DNA of 40,767 nucleotides. Origin: Tranquillimonas alkanivorans (GTDB lineage: Bacteria; Pseudomonadota; Alphaproteobacteria; Rhodobacterales; Rhodobacteraceae). Positions 31,751 through 39,383 of this stretch are shown here, in pieces. Position 1 is the first letter of the stretch; every line of letters starts with the position of its first letter. A model generated the notes under the pieces. The model made no database searches. It had not been told where the DNA came from and saw only the letters and a program-made list of their open reading frames with translations. The stretch is from assembly GCF_900115595.1 (NCBI RefSeq), contig NZ_FOXA01000021.1, positions 1 to 40,767 of the forward strand, given 5' to 3'. Both the position numbers and the translations under genes were made by a program.

Positions 31751-31784
31751 GCGCGGCAGCTTCACCCTGCTAATGTCGCCGCGC
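31751..31784 (+). terminator. Candidate terminator of the DUF1127 gene
   Basis: GCGCGGC (31751-31757) pairs with GCCGCGC (31778-31784), with an inner AGC/GCT pair possible in the 20-base loop, followed by CTTTCT. It begins 31 bases after the stop codon. Confidence 0.4.
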
Positions 31785-32288
31785 CTTTCTGGAGTTCGAA
31801 TGCTCCATCGGTTCCGAACAGCCCTTCCCTCCCTGACGCATGTTCGTGAAAGAGCGGCGGCGCCCTCCTCCTCCCTGGCGTCGCCGCATTCCTCCCGGGA
31901 AGTGCCCGCACCCGAGGCTGCCTTCGGCGCTCGCGCGTTGCCATCACCTTCGCAGAGTTCCCTTGGAAGAGGGCGACCGAGTCTGCTGCAACCTCCAGTC
32001 AAAATGACATAACACCCGCACCGAGCCGCCGCCTCGGGCGGATCGAAACGCACCGCGCCCCGTCCGCCCTGATGACCCGCTGTCGGGCCCGTTTGCACGC
32101 GTCGTATCATCCACCGCTTGATGCGCCTCGCGTCCCCTACGGCGCCGGGCGGATGTCAGACTGCGCAGCTCGCTCAACAGCATCTTCAGCATCTTCTCGG
32201 CGCTCGGTGCGATAGAGGCATTTCGGTTATTGGAGTAGACCGCTCCTGCTCGTCGTCAGGCTGTCTTCCCTCGCCCGGTGCGGCCGCC
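31785..32288. other. Gene-poor stretch, possibly degraded DNA
   Basis: About 500 bases between the DUF1127 terminator and the GntR gene. Minus-strand frames of 61-122 codons exist but are strongly biased to Arg, Gly and Ala and match nothing I recognise. The segment 32007-32023 resembles 16046-16062 at 15 of 17 positions. I see no ribosome-binding site worth calling and treat it as non-coding or eroded mobile DNA. Confidence 0.4.
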
Positions 32289-32963
32289 TCAGACGCTGTC
32301 CTTCACGCGCTCCCAGGTGTTCATGAGGTGCCGAGCCATAACCTCGCCCAAGGCATCGCCGTCGCGACGGGAGAGCGCTTGCGCCATCTGCTCGTGCTCG
32401 GCGACGGCGGCAGCCCAATAGTCCGGGCTGCGGTTGCCGATGAAGCGGATGCGCTTGAGTCGGGCCTGGATGTTGCGCTGCATCTCCTGCAGCGTCTCGT
32501 TCCCGGTCAACTCGGCCAAGCGAGAATGGAACGCCTGGTTCAGCTTGTAATAGGCCAGCCGCTCGCGCTTCTCGTATAGGTCCAGCATCTCATTGTGCAG
32601 CGCCATGAGAGCGGTGATGTCGTCGTCGCTGGCGCGCTCGCAGGTCAGTTTCCCGGCGAGCTTCTCCAGATGGGCGAGCACCTCGAGCATCGAGAAGACG
32701 TCCTGCGGCGTGAGCTTGCGCACGACCGCGCCCTTGGACGGGCGGATGATCACCAATCCCTCGGCCGCCAGCGTGCGCAACGCCTCGCGGAACGGCGTGC
32801 GCGAGACCTCGAGTTGTTCGATCAGGCCGGTTTCGTCGATCCGGCTGCCCGGCTCAAGGTAGCCCTCGATGATCAGGTCGCGAATGCGGTTGGCGACCTG
32901 ATCGTGAAGGGTCTGCTTGCGGATCGCCACAGGGCCACCGGCCACGACGCCAGGATTCTCCAT
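32289..32963 (-). CDS. GntR-family (FCD) transcriptional regulator
   Basis: A 224-residue regulator. The winged helix includes LIIEGYLEPGSRIDETGLIE, SRTPFREALRTLAAEGLVII and RPSKGAVVRKLTPQDV. The FCD domain keeps its histidines in NQAFHSRLAELTGN, VAEHEQMAQAL and VMARHLMNTWERV. The ATG at 32963 (MENPGVVAGG) has GGGGAGAAGC immediately upstream; the long frame further upstream is antisense to the next gene. It is divergent from the PdxA/TRAP operon across 96 bases that hold a TGTAT-N5-ATACA dyad. An eroded relative of this gene lies at 7470-7566. Confidence 0.9.
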   Translation of the reverse strand: MENPGVVAGGPVAIRKQTLHDQVANRIRDLIIEGYLEPGSRIDETGLIEQLEVSRTPFREALRTLAAEGLVIIRPSKGAVVRKLTPQDVFSMLEVLAHLEKLAGKLTCERASDDDITALMALHNEMLDLYEKRERLAYYKLNQAFHSRLAELTGNETLQEMQRNIQARLKRIRFIGNRSPDYWAAAVAEHEQMAQALSRRDGDALGEVMARHLMNTWERVKDSV

Positions 32964-33030
32964 GCTTCTCCCCGGGTTCAGGTTTCGCATCACTATAAAG
33001 CCTCTTGCCTCGGCCTGCGACTCTCTGCAA

Positions 33031-33045
33031 TGTATTTCGTATACA
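33031..33045. promoter_or_regulatory. GntR operator candidate (TGTAT-N5-ATACA)
   Basis: TGTAT-TTCGT-ATACA is a perfect 5-5-5 inverted repeat containing GTATAC, a core common to operators of FCD GntR proteins beside TRAP operons. It lies 15 bases before the PdxA-like start, in the GntR/PdxA divergent gap. Binding is inferred. Confidence 0.45.
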
Positions 33046-33059
33046 AAGTGAGGAAATAC

Positions 33060-34136
33060 ATGATTCACCAACAGCGAGTCGCTTTCGCCATCGGCGATGC
33101 CGGGGGGATCAGCACGGAACTCAGCGCCCGCGTTCTCGCGGACCCGGAGGTCAACCGCGGCGACATGATCGTCATCGGCGACGCCCGGGTTCTCGCCATG
33201 GGTGCACGGCACGCGGGGGTGGAGGTCGACCTTCCCACACTCACTCCCGAAGATGCGGCGCAGGGTCTGCCGGAGGGCACGGTGCTGGTGGACATGGGCA
33301 ACTGCGACCCGGATGCGGTCACGCTTGGCCAGTCGAGCAAAGTCGCTGGCGCCGCCGCGCTGGAGAATTTCGCCGCGGCGCTCAGGGTGGCGAACGCGGG
33401 GCTGGCCGACGCGGTGTTCTTCACGCCGTTCAACAAGCACGGAATGCGGCTGGCCAAGGCCGACTACGTGGACGAGATCGGCTTCATCAACGAGACCATC
33501 GACGCCCCCCGCAGCGGGCGCGAGTTCAACGTGCTCGACGAGGTCTGGAACGCGCGGGTCACCTCGCACATCCCGCTGCGCGAGGTGGCCGACGCCTTGA
33601 CCACCGACCGCATCTTCCAGGCGCTCTGCCTGACTGTCGAGACCATGGAAGGTGCGGGCTTCGAGCGCCCGCGCATCGGGGTCGCGGCGCTGAACCCGCA
33701 CGCGGGCGACGGGCGCAACTTCGGGACCGAGGACGAGGACGTGCTGCTGCCGGCGGTGCAACGCGCGCAGGAACGGCAGATGGCCGTCACCGGACCCATC
33801 CCGTCGGACACCGTCTTCGTGCGCGCCGTGAAGGGCGAGTTCGACGCCGTGATGACCATGTACCACGACCAGGGCCAGATCGCGATGAAGCTCATGGGCT
33901 TCGACCGCGGCGTGACGCTGATCGCGGGCTACCCGTTCCCGATTGTCACCCCGGCCCACGGCACCGCCTACGACATCGCGGGCAAGGGCGTGGCCGACAC
34001 CGGGGCGACCTTCAACGCGGTAGCGCTCGGCCGCCGGCTGGCGGGCCGCAACGCTCGAGACGGGGAGCGCGTCGCGCCCGCGGATTTGACCGCGCTCTTC
34101 CGGGGACCGGTGCGGGAGGTTGCGACCGGGACCTGA
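33060..34136 (+). CDS. PdxA-family dehydrogenase (PdxA2-like), diverged substrate site
   Basis: A 358-residue protein of the 4-hydroxythreonine-4-phosphate dehydrogenase family. The three metal-binding histidines are recognisable: His170 in VTSHIPLREV, His214 in ALNPHAGDGRN and His269 in MYHDQGQIAMK. The opening FAIGDAGGISTEL replaces the usual T-x-G-D-P-x-G-I-G-P-E, and the G-H-T-E substrate loop (His136/Thr137 in E. coli PdxA) reads VDEIGFIN (137-144). The chemistry (NAD-dependent oxidation, often with decarboxylation) is probably retained on another substrate. The ATG at 33060 follows GTGAGGAAATAC. No DUF1537 kinase accompanies it, unlike D-threonate/erythronate clusters. First gene of an operon with a TRAP importer. 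Confidence 0.85.
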   Translation: MIHQQRVAFAIGDAGGISTELSARVLADPEVNRGDMIVIGDARVLAMGARHAGVEVDLPTLTPEDAAQGLPEGTVLVDMGNCDPDAVTLGQSSKVAGAAALENFAAALRVANAGLADAVFFTPFNKHGMRLAKADYVDEIGFINETIDAPRSGREFNVLDEVWNARVTSHIPLREVADALTTDRIFQALCLTVETMEGAGFERPRIGVAALNPHAGDGRNFGTEDEDVLLPAVQRAQERQMAVTGPIPSDTVFVRAVKGEFDAVMTMYHDQGQIAMKLMGFDRGVTLIAGYPFPIVTPAHGTAYDIAGKGVADTGATFNAVALGRRLAGRNARDGERVAPADLTALFRGPVREVATGT

Positions 34137-34194
34137 GCGTATCGACGTTTTCGACCGGCGGCCGCGCCGCCACCAACTCAAGGGAGGAAGACCA

Positions 34195-35181
34195 TTGGAA
34201 CTCAAAAGCGCGATCTTCGGCGCCGCGGCGCTCGCCGTCATGGCGGGGACGGCCTCGGCACAGGAAGAAATCATCTTCGGCATCAGCGCCGCCACCGGCT
34301 CGCTTCAGGAGCAGTCGGCGAGCGAGTTCGCCCGCCGCGCCAACGAGAAGCTGGGCGATACCGCCGTCGTGAAAGTCTTCGACAGCTCGCAGCTCGGCAA
34401 AGACAAGGACATGCTCCAGAAGATCAAGCTGGGCACGATGCACCTGACGCTGCCCTCTTCGATCATGCCCGAGATCGCGCCCGAATACGCGATCTTCGAC
34501 CTGCCGTTCCTCGTCGCCGACCGTGACCACCTGGCCCGGATCGACGAGACGTTCTTCAAGGACGTGCTGGTGCCGGCCGCCGAGGCACAAGGCTACCGCC
34601 CGCTGGCGGTCTGGGAGAACGGCTTCCGCCAGATCACCAACAACGAGCGCCCGATCAACACGCCCGCCGACCTCGAGGGGCTGAAGATCCGGACCCCGAA
34701 CTCGTCGTGGCGCGTCGCCATGTTCGACGAGTACGGTGCCAACCCGACGCCGATGGCCTTCTCCGAGGTCTTCGTGGCGCTGCAAACCGGGGTGATCGAC
34801 GGGCAGGAGAACCCGCTGACCAACATCGTCGGCGGCAAGCTCGACGAGGTGCAGGAATACCTGTCGATGTCGGGCCACGTCTACTCGCCCGCCTACCCGA
34901 CCGTGGGCGTGGCGGCCTTCGAGAAGCTCGACCCGGAAATCCAGGATGTGCTGACCGAGACTGCGCAAGAGGTCGCGCTTTGGGCGCGCGAACAGGGCGA
35001 GAGCCAGGACGGTGCGCTGCTCGAGGAGCTGAAGGCTGGCGGCATGAAGGTGAACACCGCCGACCGGGCCGCGTTCGTTGAAGCATCGAAGCCGCTCTAC
35101 GAGAAGTTCGCGACCGAGGTCGAGGGTGGCCAGGAGATGATCGACCAGGTTCTCTCGCTCGCCGATGGCGAAGGCTCCTGA
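34195..35181 (+). CDS. dctP: TRAP transporter periplasmic substrate-binding protein (DctP family)
   Basis: A 328-residue DctP protein. Residues 1-21 are a signal peptide (ELKSAIFGAAALAVMAG...TASA). Mature motifs: QSASEFARRANEKLGDTA, KVFDSSQLGKDKDMLQKIKL, APEYAIFDLPFLVADRDHL, GFRQITNNERPINTPADLEG and LKIRTPNSSWRVAMFDEYGA with the carboxylate-binding arginine, then PTPMAFSEVFVALQTGVIDG and QENPLTNI. The start is TTG at 34195, with AGGGAGGAAG seven bases upstream; no ATG fits a signal peptide. It belongs to a different DctP subgroup from the protein at 11964. Operon gene two, after the PdxA-like gene (58-base gap). Confidence 0.93.
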   Translation: MELKSAIFGAAALAVMAGTASAQEEIIFGISAATGSLQEQSASEFARRANEKLGDTAVVKVFDSSQLGKDKDMLQKIKLGTMHLTLPSSIMPEIAPEYAIFDLPFLVADRDHLARIDETFFKDVLVPAAEAQGYRPLAVWENGFRQITNNERPINTPADLEGLKIRTPNSSWRVAMFDEYGANPTPMAFSEVFVALQTGVIDGQENPLTNIVGGKLDEVQEYLSMSGHVYSPAYPTVGVAAFEKLDPEIQDVLTETAQEVALWAREQGESQDGALLEELKAGGMKVNTADRAAFVEASKPLYEKFATEVEGGQEMIDQVLSLADGEGS

Positions 35182-35190
35182 GCTTCGATC

Positions 35191-35220
35191 GGGGCGCGGC
35201 TGGACGGCTGCGCCCCTTTT
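35191..35220 (+). terminator. Partial terminator / stem-loop between dctP and dctQ
   Basis: GGGGCGC (35191-35197) pairs with GCGCCCC (35210-35216), followed by TTTT, nine bases after the dctP stop. This has the form of an intrinsic terminator; since the permease genes follow in the same direction, it probably attenuates rather than ends the operon. Confidence 0.6.
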
Positions 35221-35248
35221 CACATTATCCCGGGAAAGACACCTCGAC

Positions 35249-35806
35249 ATGACGGCACGCCTCACGCGCCTTCTCGACGTCGCGCTGCAGGCCGCGACGA
35301 TCCTGATGATCGTCACGCTCGCCTGCGTCGTTCTTCTGGGGGTGGCGTTCCGCTACTCCGGCAACTCTCTGATCTGGTACGACGAGGTCGCGGTCCTGCT
35401 GCTGGCGTGGATCACCTTCACCGGCGCCGCGCTCGCCGGGCTGCGCAATGCGCATCTGGGCTTCAGCGGACTGCTCTTCGGGCTGCCCCTGGCGGGGCGA
35501 CTGACGCTGTTCTGGATCTGCGAGGCGATCTTCCTCGCCACGTTCGCCATCACCGCCTGGGCGGGCTGGGCGATCCTTGAGATCTTCGGCAACGAAACCA
35601 TGACAACGCTCCGCTTTGTGCCGCGCAGCCTGGTGCAGTCGATCCTGCCGGTGAGCGCGGCGCTGATGATCGTCGGGCGCCTGCTGACCATGGTCGAGCG
35701 GCTTTCCGATGTGCGCGCCGGTCGCGATCCTGAGTCGGTTGAGATCGAGCACGAGATCGCACGCGCCGAAACCGAACTTTCGCGCCTGAAAGCGGAGCAG
35801 TCCTGA
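35249..35806 (+). CDS. dctQ: TRAP transporter small permease (DctQ family)
   Basis: A 185-residue protein with four membrane segments: TILMIVTLACVVLLGVAFRY, VAVLLLAWITFTGAALAGL, LFWICEAIFLATFAITAWAG and VQSILPVSAALMIVGRLLTM. The R-Y-x-x-N-S-L-I-W-Y-D-E-V motif after helix one and LRNAHLGFSGL after helix two are standard DctQ features. The C-terminal 35 residues are charged (VEIEHEIARAETELSRLKAE), a short helical tail on the cytoplasmic side. The ATG at 35249 was chosen; a frame extending upstream reads through the stem-loop and is unlikely. Its stop overlaps the dctM start by one base. Confidence 0.9.
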   Translation: MTARLTRLLDVALQAATILMIVTLACVVLLGVAFRYSGNSLIWYDEVAVLLLAWITFTGAALAGLRNAHLGFSGLLFGLPLAGRLTLFWICEAIFLATFAITAWAGWAILEIFGNETMTTLRFVPRSLVQSILPVSAALMIVGRLLTMVERLSDVRAGRDPESVEIEHEIARAETELSRLKAEQS

Positions 35807-37092
35807 TGACCGAAGCCTCCATCCTCTTCTCGATGTTCATGATGATCGCCATCGGCCTGCCGATCGCGGTGGCCATCCTGGCGAGCGCGCTGGTCGGGGT
35901 CTGGCTGCTCAACGGTCACCTGGGCTTCCTGAACGCGGCGCTGTCGCTTTATGACGGCGCCACCAGCTTCCCGCTGATCGCGATCCCGCTCTTTATCCTG
36001 GCGGGTGCGTTGATGAACACCGGCGGCATCTCGACACGGCTGATCGCCTTCGTCTCGGCGCTGATCGGCTTCGTGCGCGGCGGGCTCGCCATGGTGAACG
36101 TGGGCGTGTCACTGTTCTTCGCCGAGATCTCGGGCTCGGCGGTGGCCGACGTGGCCGCGACGGGCTCGGTGCTGATCCCCGCGATGAAGAAGAAGGGATA
36201 CGCGCCCCGCTTCGCCGCGGCGCTGACCTCCTCCTCGGCATCGCTGGCCATCATCATCCCGCCGTCGATCCCGATGATCCTCTACGGCGCGCTGTCGGAC
36301 ACCTCGATCGTCAGGCTTTTCGTCGCCGGCATCGTGCCGGGCCTTCTCGGCGGCGGCCTGCTGATGGCGCTCTCGTATTACTTTGCAGTGCGCTACGACC
36401 TGCCACGCGAAGAGGGCTTCAGCCTGTGCCGGCTCTGGAAGGCCACCAAGGACGCCGTTTGGGCCCTGATCCTGCCGGTGATCATCCTGGGCGGCATCTT
36501 CGGCGGCATCGTCACCGCGACAGAGGGTGCGGGCCTCGCCGTCGTCGCCTCGCTCTTCATCGGGCTCTTCATCTACCGCGAACTCGACTTCGGGAAGCTC
36601 TACGGCGCCTTGCTCGACGGGGTGAACCAGACGGCGACGGTGATGCTGCTCGTCGCCGCCTCGGCGGTGCTGGGGCTCTACCTGACCGAGACCGAGCTGC
36701 CGCAGCGGCTGGCGGCGGGAATTACCGACATCACCACCAACAAGATCCTGGTGCTGATGATCATCAACGTCTTCCTGCTGTTCGTGGGCATGGTCCTGCA
36801 CGGCGCGGCGGCAATCATCCTGACGGTGCCGATCTTCATGCCGCTGGTGCACCAGATGGGCATCGACCCGATCCAGTTCGGCATCCTGATCACGCTGAAC
36901 ATCGCGCTCGGCCAGCAGACCCCGCCGGTGGCGAGCGTGCTGATCACCGCCTGCTCGATCGCCAAGACCGACGTCTGGAGCACCACGAAGACCAACCTGC
37001 CGTTCATCGGGGTGCTGGTGCTGGTGCTGCTTCTCGTCACCTACGTTCCCGCGGTGCCGCTGTCGCTGGTGGAGGCCTTCTATGGTCAGTAG
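35806..37092 (+). CDS. dctM: TRAP transporter large permease (DctM family)
   Basis: A 428-residue permease. Markers: FMMIAIGLPIAVAILASALV, LIAIPLFILAGALMNTGGIS, GGLAMVNVGVSLFFAEISGS with AVADVAATGSVLIPAMKKKG, SSASLAIIIPPSIPMILYG, GGIFGGIVTATEGAGLAVVA and a closing NIALGQQTPPVASVLITACS. The G-S-A-x-A-D motif and two PP-S helical hairpins of DctM are intact, with about twelve membrane segments. Its last eleven bases overlap the first dehydrogenase gene. Confidence 0.94.
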   Translation: MTEASILFSMFMMIAIGLPIAVAILASALVGVWLLNGHLGFLNAALSLYDGATSFPLIAIPLFILAGALMNTGGISTRLIAFVSALIGFVRGGLAMVNVGVSLFFAEISGSAVADVAATGSVLIPAMKKKGYAPRFAAALTSSSASLAIIIPPSIPMILYGALSDTSIVRLFVAGIVPGLLGGGLLMALSYYFAVRYDLPREEGFSLCRLWKATKDAVWALILPVIILGGIFGGIVTATEGAGLAVVASLFIGLFIYRELDFGKLYGALLDGVNQTATVMLLVAASAVLGLYLTETELPQRLAAGITDITTNKILVLMIINVFLLFVGMVLHGAAAIILTVPIFMPLVHQMGIDPIQFGILITLNIALGQQTPPVASVLITACSIAKTDVWSTTKTNLPFIGVLVLVLLLVTYVPAVPLSLVEAFYGQ

Positions 37093-37990
37093 CGCAGCCC
37101 TGCCCCGCATCGCGGTACTCGGGATTGGCCTGATGGGCCGGCCCATGGCCGAGCGGCTGATCGCTGCCGGCCACCCAGTAACCGCCTGGAACCGCAGCCG
37201 CGAAAAGGCCGAGGCGCTCACGGGCGCCGACGTCGCGGCCAGTCCGGCCGAGGCCGGGCGCGCGGCGGACATTGTCATCACCATGCTCGAGAACGGGCCG
37301 GTGGTGGAAAAGGTCCTTTTCGGCGAGGACGGCCTTGCGGAGGGGGTGCGCGACGGCGCGCTCGTGATCGACATGAGCTCGATCCGGCCAGACCAGGCAC
37401 GCGACCACGCGCGGCGCCTTGCAGAGAAAGGCGCGCGATATCTCGATGCCCCGGTGTCGGGCGGCACGGTCGGGGCCGAAAGCGGCACGCTCGCTATCCT
37501 GTGCGGCGGTGCAGCAGCGGATCTCGACCGCGCCCGGCCGGTTCTGGCGCATCTGGGACGGCCGGGCCTTCTGGGCCCCGTAGGAAGCGGGCAACTGGCC
37601 AAGCTGGCCAACCAGGCGATCGTCGCCGTCACCATCGGCGCGGTGGCCGAGGCGCTCGCAATGGCCGCCCGCGGCGGCGTCGATCCAGCGAAGCTGCGCG
37701 AGGCGCTGATGGGCGGTTTCGCTGACAGCCGCGTGCTCGACCTGCACGGGGCGCGCATGGCGGAGCGCGACTTCACCACGCGCGGCCGCACCGTCACGCA
37801 TCTCAAGGACCTCGAGAACGCGCGTATCGCGCTGGAGGAGATGGAGTTCCAGGCGCCGCTCCTGGCGACCGCGACCGAGCTGTTCCGCAGTCTTTCGGAG
37901 CACGAAGGAGATCCCGACCACAGCGCGCTGATCCTCGAGATCGAGCGGCTGAACGGGATCGTCGAGGCTCCGGGGGAGGCTTCGGCATGA
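37082..37990 (+). CDS. NAD(P)-dependent beta-hydroxyacid dehydrogenase (HIBADH family), paralogue 1
   Basis: A 302-residue enzyme of the 3-hydroxyisobutyrate/tartronate-semialdehyde reductase family. The cofactor fold is AVLGIGLMGRPMAERL followed by VTAWNRSREK, whose Arg suggests NADP. The substrate loop is YLDAPVSGGTVGAESGTLAI and the catalytic lysine is in GSGQLAKLANQAIVAVT. The FTTRGRTVTHLKDLENA stretch replaces the usual K-D-L motif region but keeps K-D-L. The start ATG at 37082 lies inside the end of dctM and the stop overlaps the next gene (ATGA). It probably oxidises or reduces a product of the imported compound. Confidence 0.9.
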   Translation: MVSSAALPRIAVLGIGLMGRPMAERLIAAGHPVTAWNRSREKAEALTGADVAASPAEAGRAADIVITMLENGPVVEKVLFGEDGLAEGVRDGALVIDMSSIRPDQARDHARRLAEKGARYLDAPVSGGTVGAESGTLAILCGGAAADLDRARPVLAHLGRPGLLGPVGSGQLAKLANQAIVAVTIGAVAEALAMAARGGVDPAKLREALMGGFADSRVLDLHGARMAERDFTTRGRTVTHLKDLENARIALEEMEFQAPLLATATELFRSLSEHEGDPDHSALILEIERLNGIVEAPGEASA

Positions 37991-38856
37991 GCGGCGGAAA
38001 GCCCGCGGTGGGCGTGCTCGGCGCGGGCATGATGGGCGCGGGCATGGCCGCCAGTCTGCTTCGGGCGGGCCACACCGTTCTGGTCACCCCGCACCGCAGC
38101 CGATCCGCCGTCGACCGGCTGATTGCCGCCGGAGCCGAGGAAGCGGCCTCTCCCGCCGATCTCGCCGCCCGGGCCGAGGTCGTGCTCACCTGCGTGCCCG
38201 ACGGCCCAGCGGTCGAGGCGCTCTCCGAGACAATCCTGCCCGTGCTGCGCCCCGGCACCCTCTGGATTGACGCCACCACCTCGGACCCGGACGTGACGCG
38301 GCGTGTCGCCGGACGGGTCGCGGACCACGGCGCGATCTTCGCCGACGCCCCCGTCACCGGCGGTCCGGCGCAGGCCGAGGCGGGTGAACTTGCATCGCTG
38401 GTGGGGTGCCGCGAGACCGATCTGGAGCGCGTCGAGACGGTGGTCAGGACCTACTCAAAGGTCGTGCGCCGCTTCGGCGACATCGGCGCAGGCCACACCG
38501 CGAAGCTTCTCAACAACCTGGTGACGCAGGGCACCATGGCGCTTCTGGCCGAGGCATTTTCCGGCGCGCGGACCCTCGGGGTGGACTGGCAGGCGCTCTA
38601 CGACGTGATGTGCACCGGTGCCGCCCGCTCGGGCACGCTCGAAAAAGCAGTGGGTCCCGCGCTGCGCGGCGACTTCGACGGCAGCCGCTTTGCCATCTGC
38701 AACGCCGAGAAGGATCTGCGCTACGCCGTCGCCGCTCTCGGGCCCCGTGCCGAACTCGCGCGCGCGGCGCACGACGTACTGGCGCGGCACGTGGCCGAGG
38801 GCCGCGGCGACGCCTTCGTCAGCCGGATGCTGAAACCGCATCCCGACGCCTCCTGA
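37987..38856 (+). CDS. NAD(P)-dependent beta-hydroxyacid dehydrogenase (HIBADH family), paralogue 2
   Basis: A 289-residue family member. Cofactor motif VGVLGAGMMGAGMAASLLRA, then VTPHRSRSAVD; substrate loop FADAPVTGGPAQAEAGELAS; catalytic lysine in GAGHTAKLLNNLVTQGT; late motif FAICNAEKDLRYAV with the conserved K-D-L. The aspartate or arginine after the second strand is replaced by TPHRS, pointing to NADP use. Translationally coupled to paralogue 1 by an ATGA overlap. The family-level divergence between the two adjacent copies suggests different substrates or stereochemistry rather than a recent duplication. Confidence 0.9.
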   Translation: MSGGKPAVGVLGAGMMGAGMAASLLRAGHTVLVTPHRSRSAVDRLIAAGAEEAASPADLAARAEVVLTCVPDGPAVEALSETILPVLRPGTLWIDATTSDPDVTRRVAGRVADHGAIFADAPVTGGPAQAEAGELASLVGCRETDLERVETVVRTYSKVVRRFGDIGAGHTAKLLNNLVTQGTMALLAEAFSGARTLGVDWQALYDVMCTGAARSGTLEKAVGPALRGDFDGSRFAICNAEKDLRYAVAALGPRAELARAAHDVLARHVAEGRGDAFVSRMLKPHPDAS

Positions 38857-38864
38857 GTGCCCTG

Positions 38865-39281
38865 ATGGGCTCTGTCATCAAGGTTCCGAAGGAGCGAGCC
38901 GAGCAACTACGCATGCTGTCACGCAGACGCCAGATGCCGATCGCCGATCTCATCGGTGAATACCTCAATGCGCAGATCGCGGCCGGTCACCTCCCGGCCG
39001 AGCTTCCGGGTTTTGTCATCGAGAGGACCGGAGACACCATCATTTCCGCGGCCGGAACGTTTTCGGCGAATCTGTCCGTGCAGGACGCGGCCCGGCTGGG
39101 AGCCGCGTTGCGTGATTGTGCCGACGGATCGTTCGATGAAGTTCGCCTTCGCCACGGGCTGCGGGTGCTTCGGAACGGTAGAGGATTATCGCTAAAGCAT
39201 GGAGGCGCGGCGGAGGAGCGCTCCATGTGCCGCGGAATCGCCCGCGACCTCGGCGATTGGCTGCTGCGTGTGGCGGGCTGA
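38865..39281 (+). CDS. Hypothetical protein with a ribbon-helix-helix-like N-terminus
   Basis: A 138-residue protein eight bases after paralogue 2. The N-terminus MGSVIKVPKERAEQLRMLSR followed by RRQMPIADLIGEYLNAQI has the strand-helix-helix spacing of CopG/Arc-type DNA-binding proteins (a short strand with basic residues, then two amphipathic helices). The middle and C-terminal part (FVIERTGDTIISAAGTFSAN, then VQDAARLGAALRDCADG) resembles no domain I recognise. Start ATG at 38865 is by proximity; no strong ribosome-binding site is visible. It could autoregulate the operon. No toxin-like partner follows: the next gene is convergent. Confidence 0.6.
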   Translation: MGSVIKVPKERAEQLRMLSRRRQMPIADLIGEYLNAQIAAGHLPAELPGFVIERTGDTIISAAGTFSANLSVQDAARLGAALRDCADGSFDEVRLRHGLRVLRNGRGLSLKHGGAAEERSMCRGIARDLGDWLLRVAG

Positions 39282-39383
39282 GAGTCTGAATCTGGCATGC
39301 TGAGGCTCGTTCTCCGCGCCCAGCAGCGGATGGGCGAGGGCGCGACTGCCCCGTTCGCGCAACGATCGCCATCTTGCGGCCGC

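Noticed and set aside
33060-34136. Assigning the PdxA-like protein to pyridoxine biosynthesis
   Set aside because: Altered substrate loop and a catabolic TRAP operon context make vitamin B6 synthesis unlikely.
36109-38328. Very long minus-strand open frame (739 codons) across dctM and the two HIBADH genes
   Set aside because: It is antisense to three clearly recognisable genes, has Arg/Gln/Asp-biased composition and no family motif; a by-product of high GC coding DNA. The same applies to long antisense frames at 3092-5697, 24959-26197 and 32964-34295.
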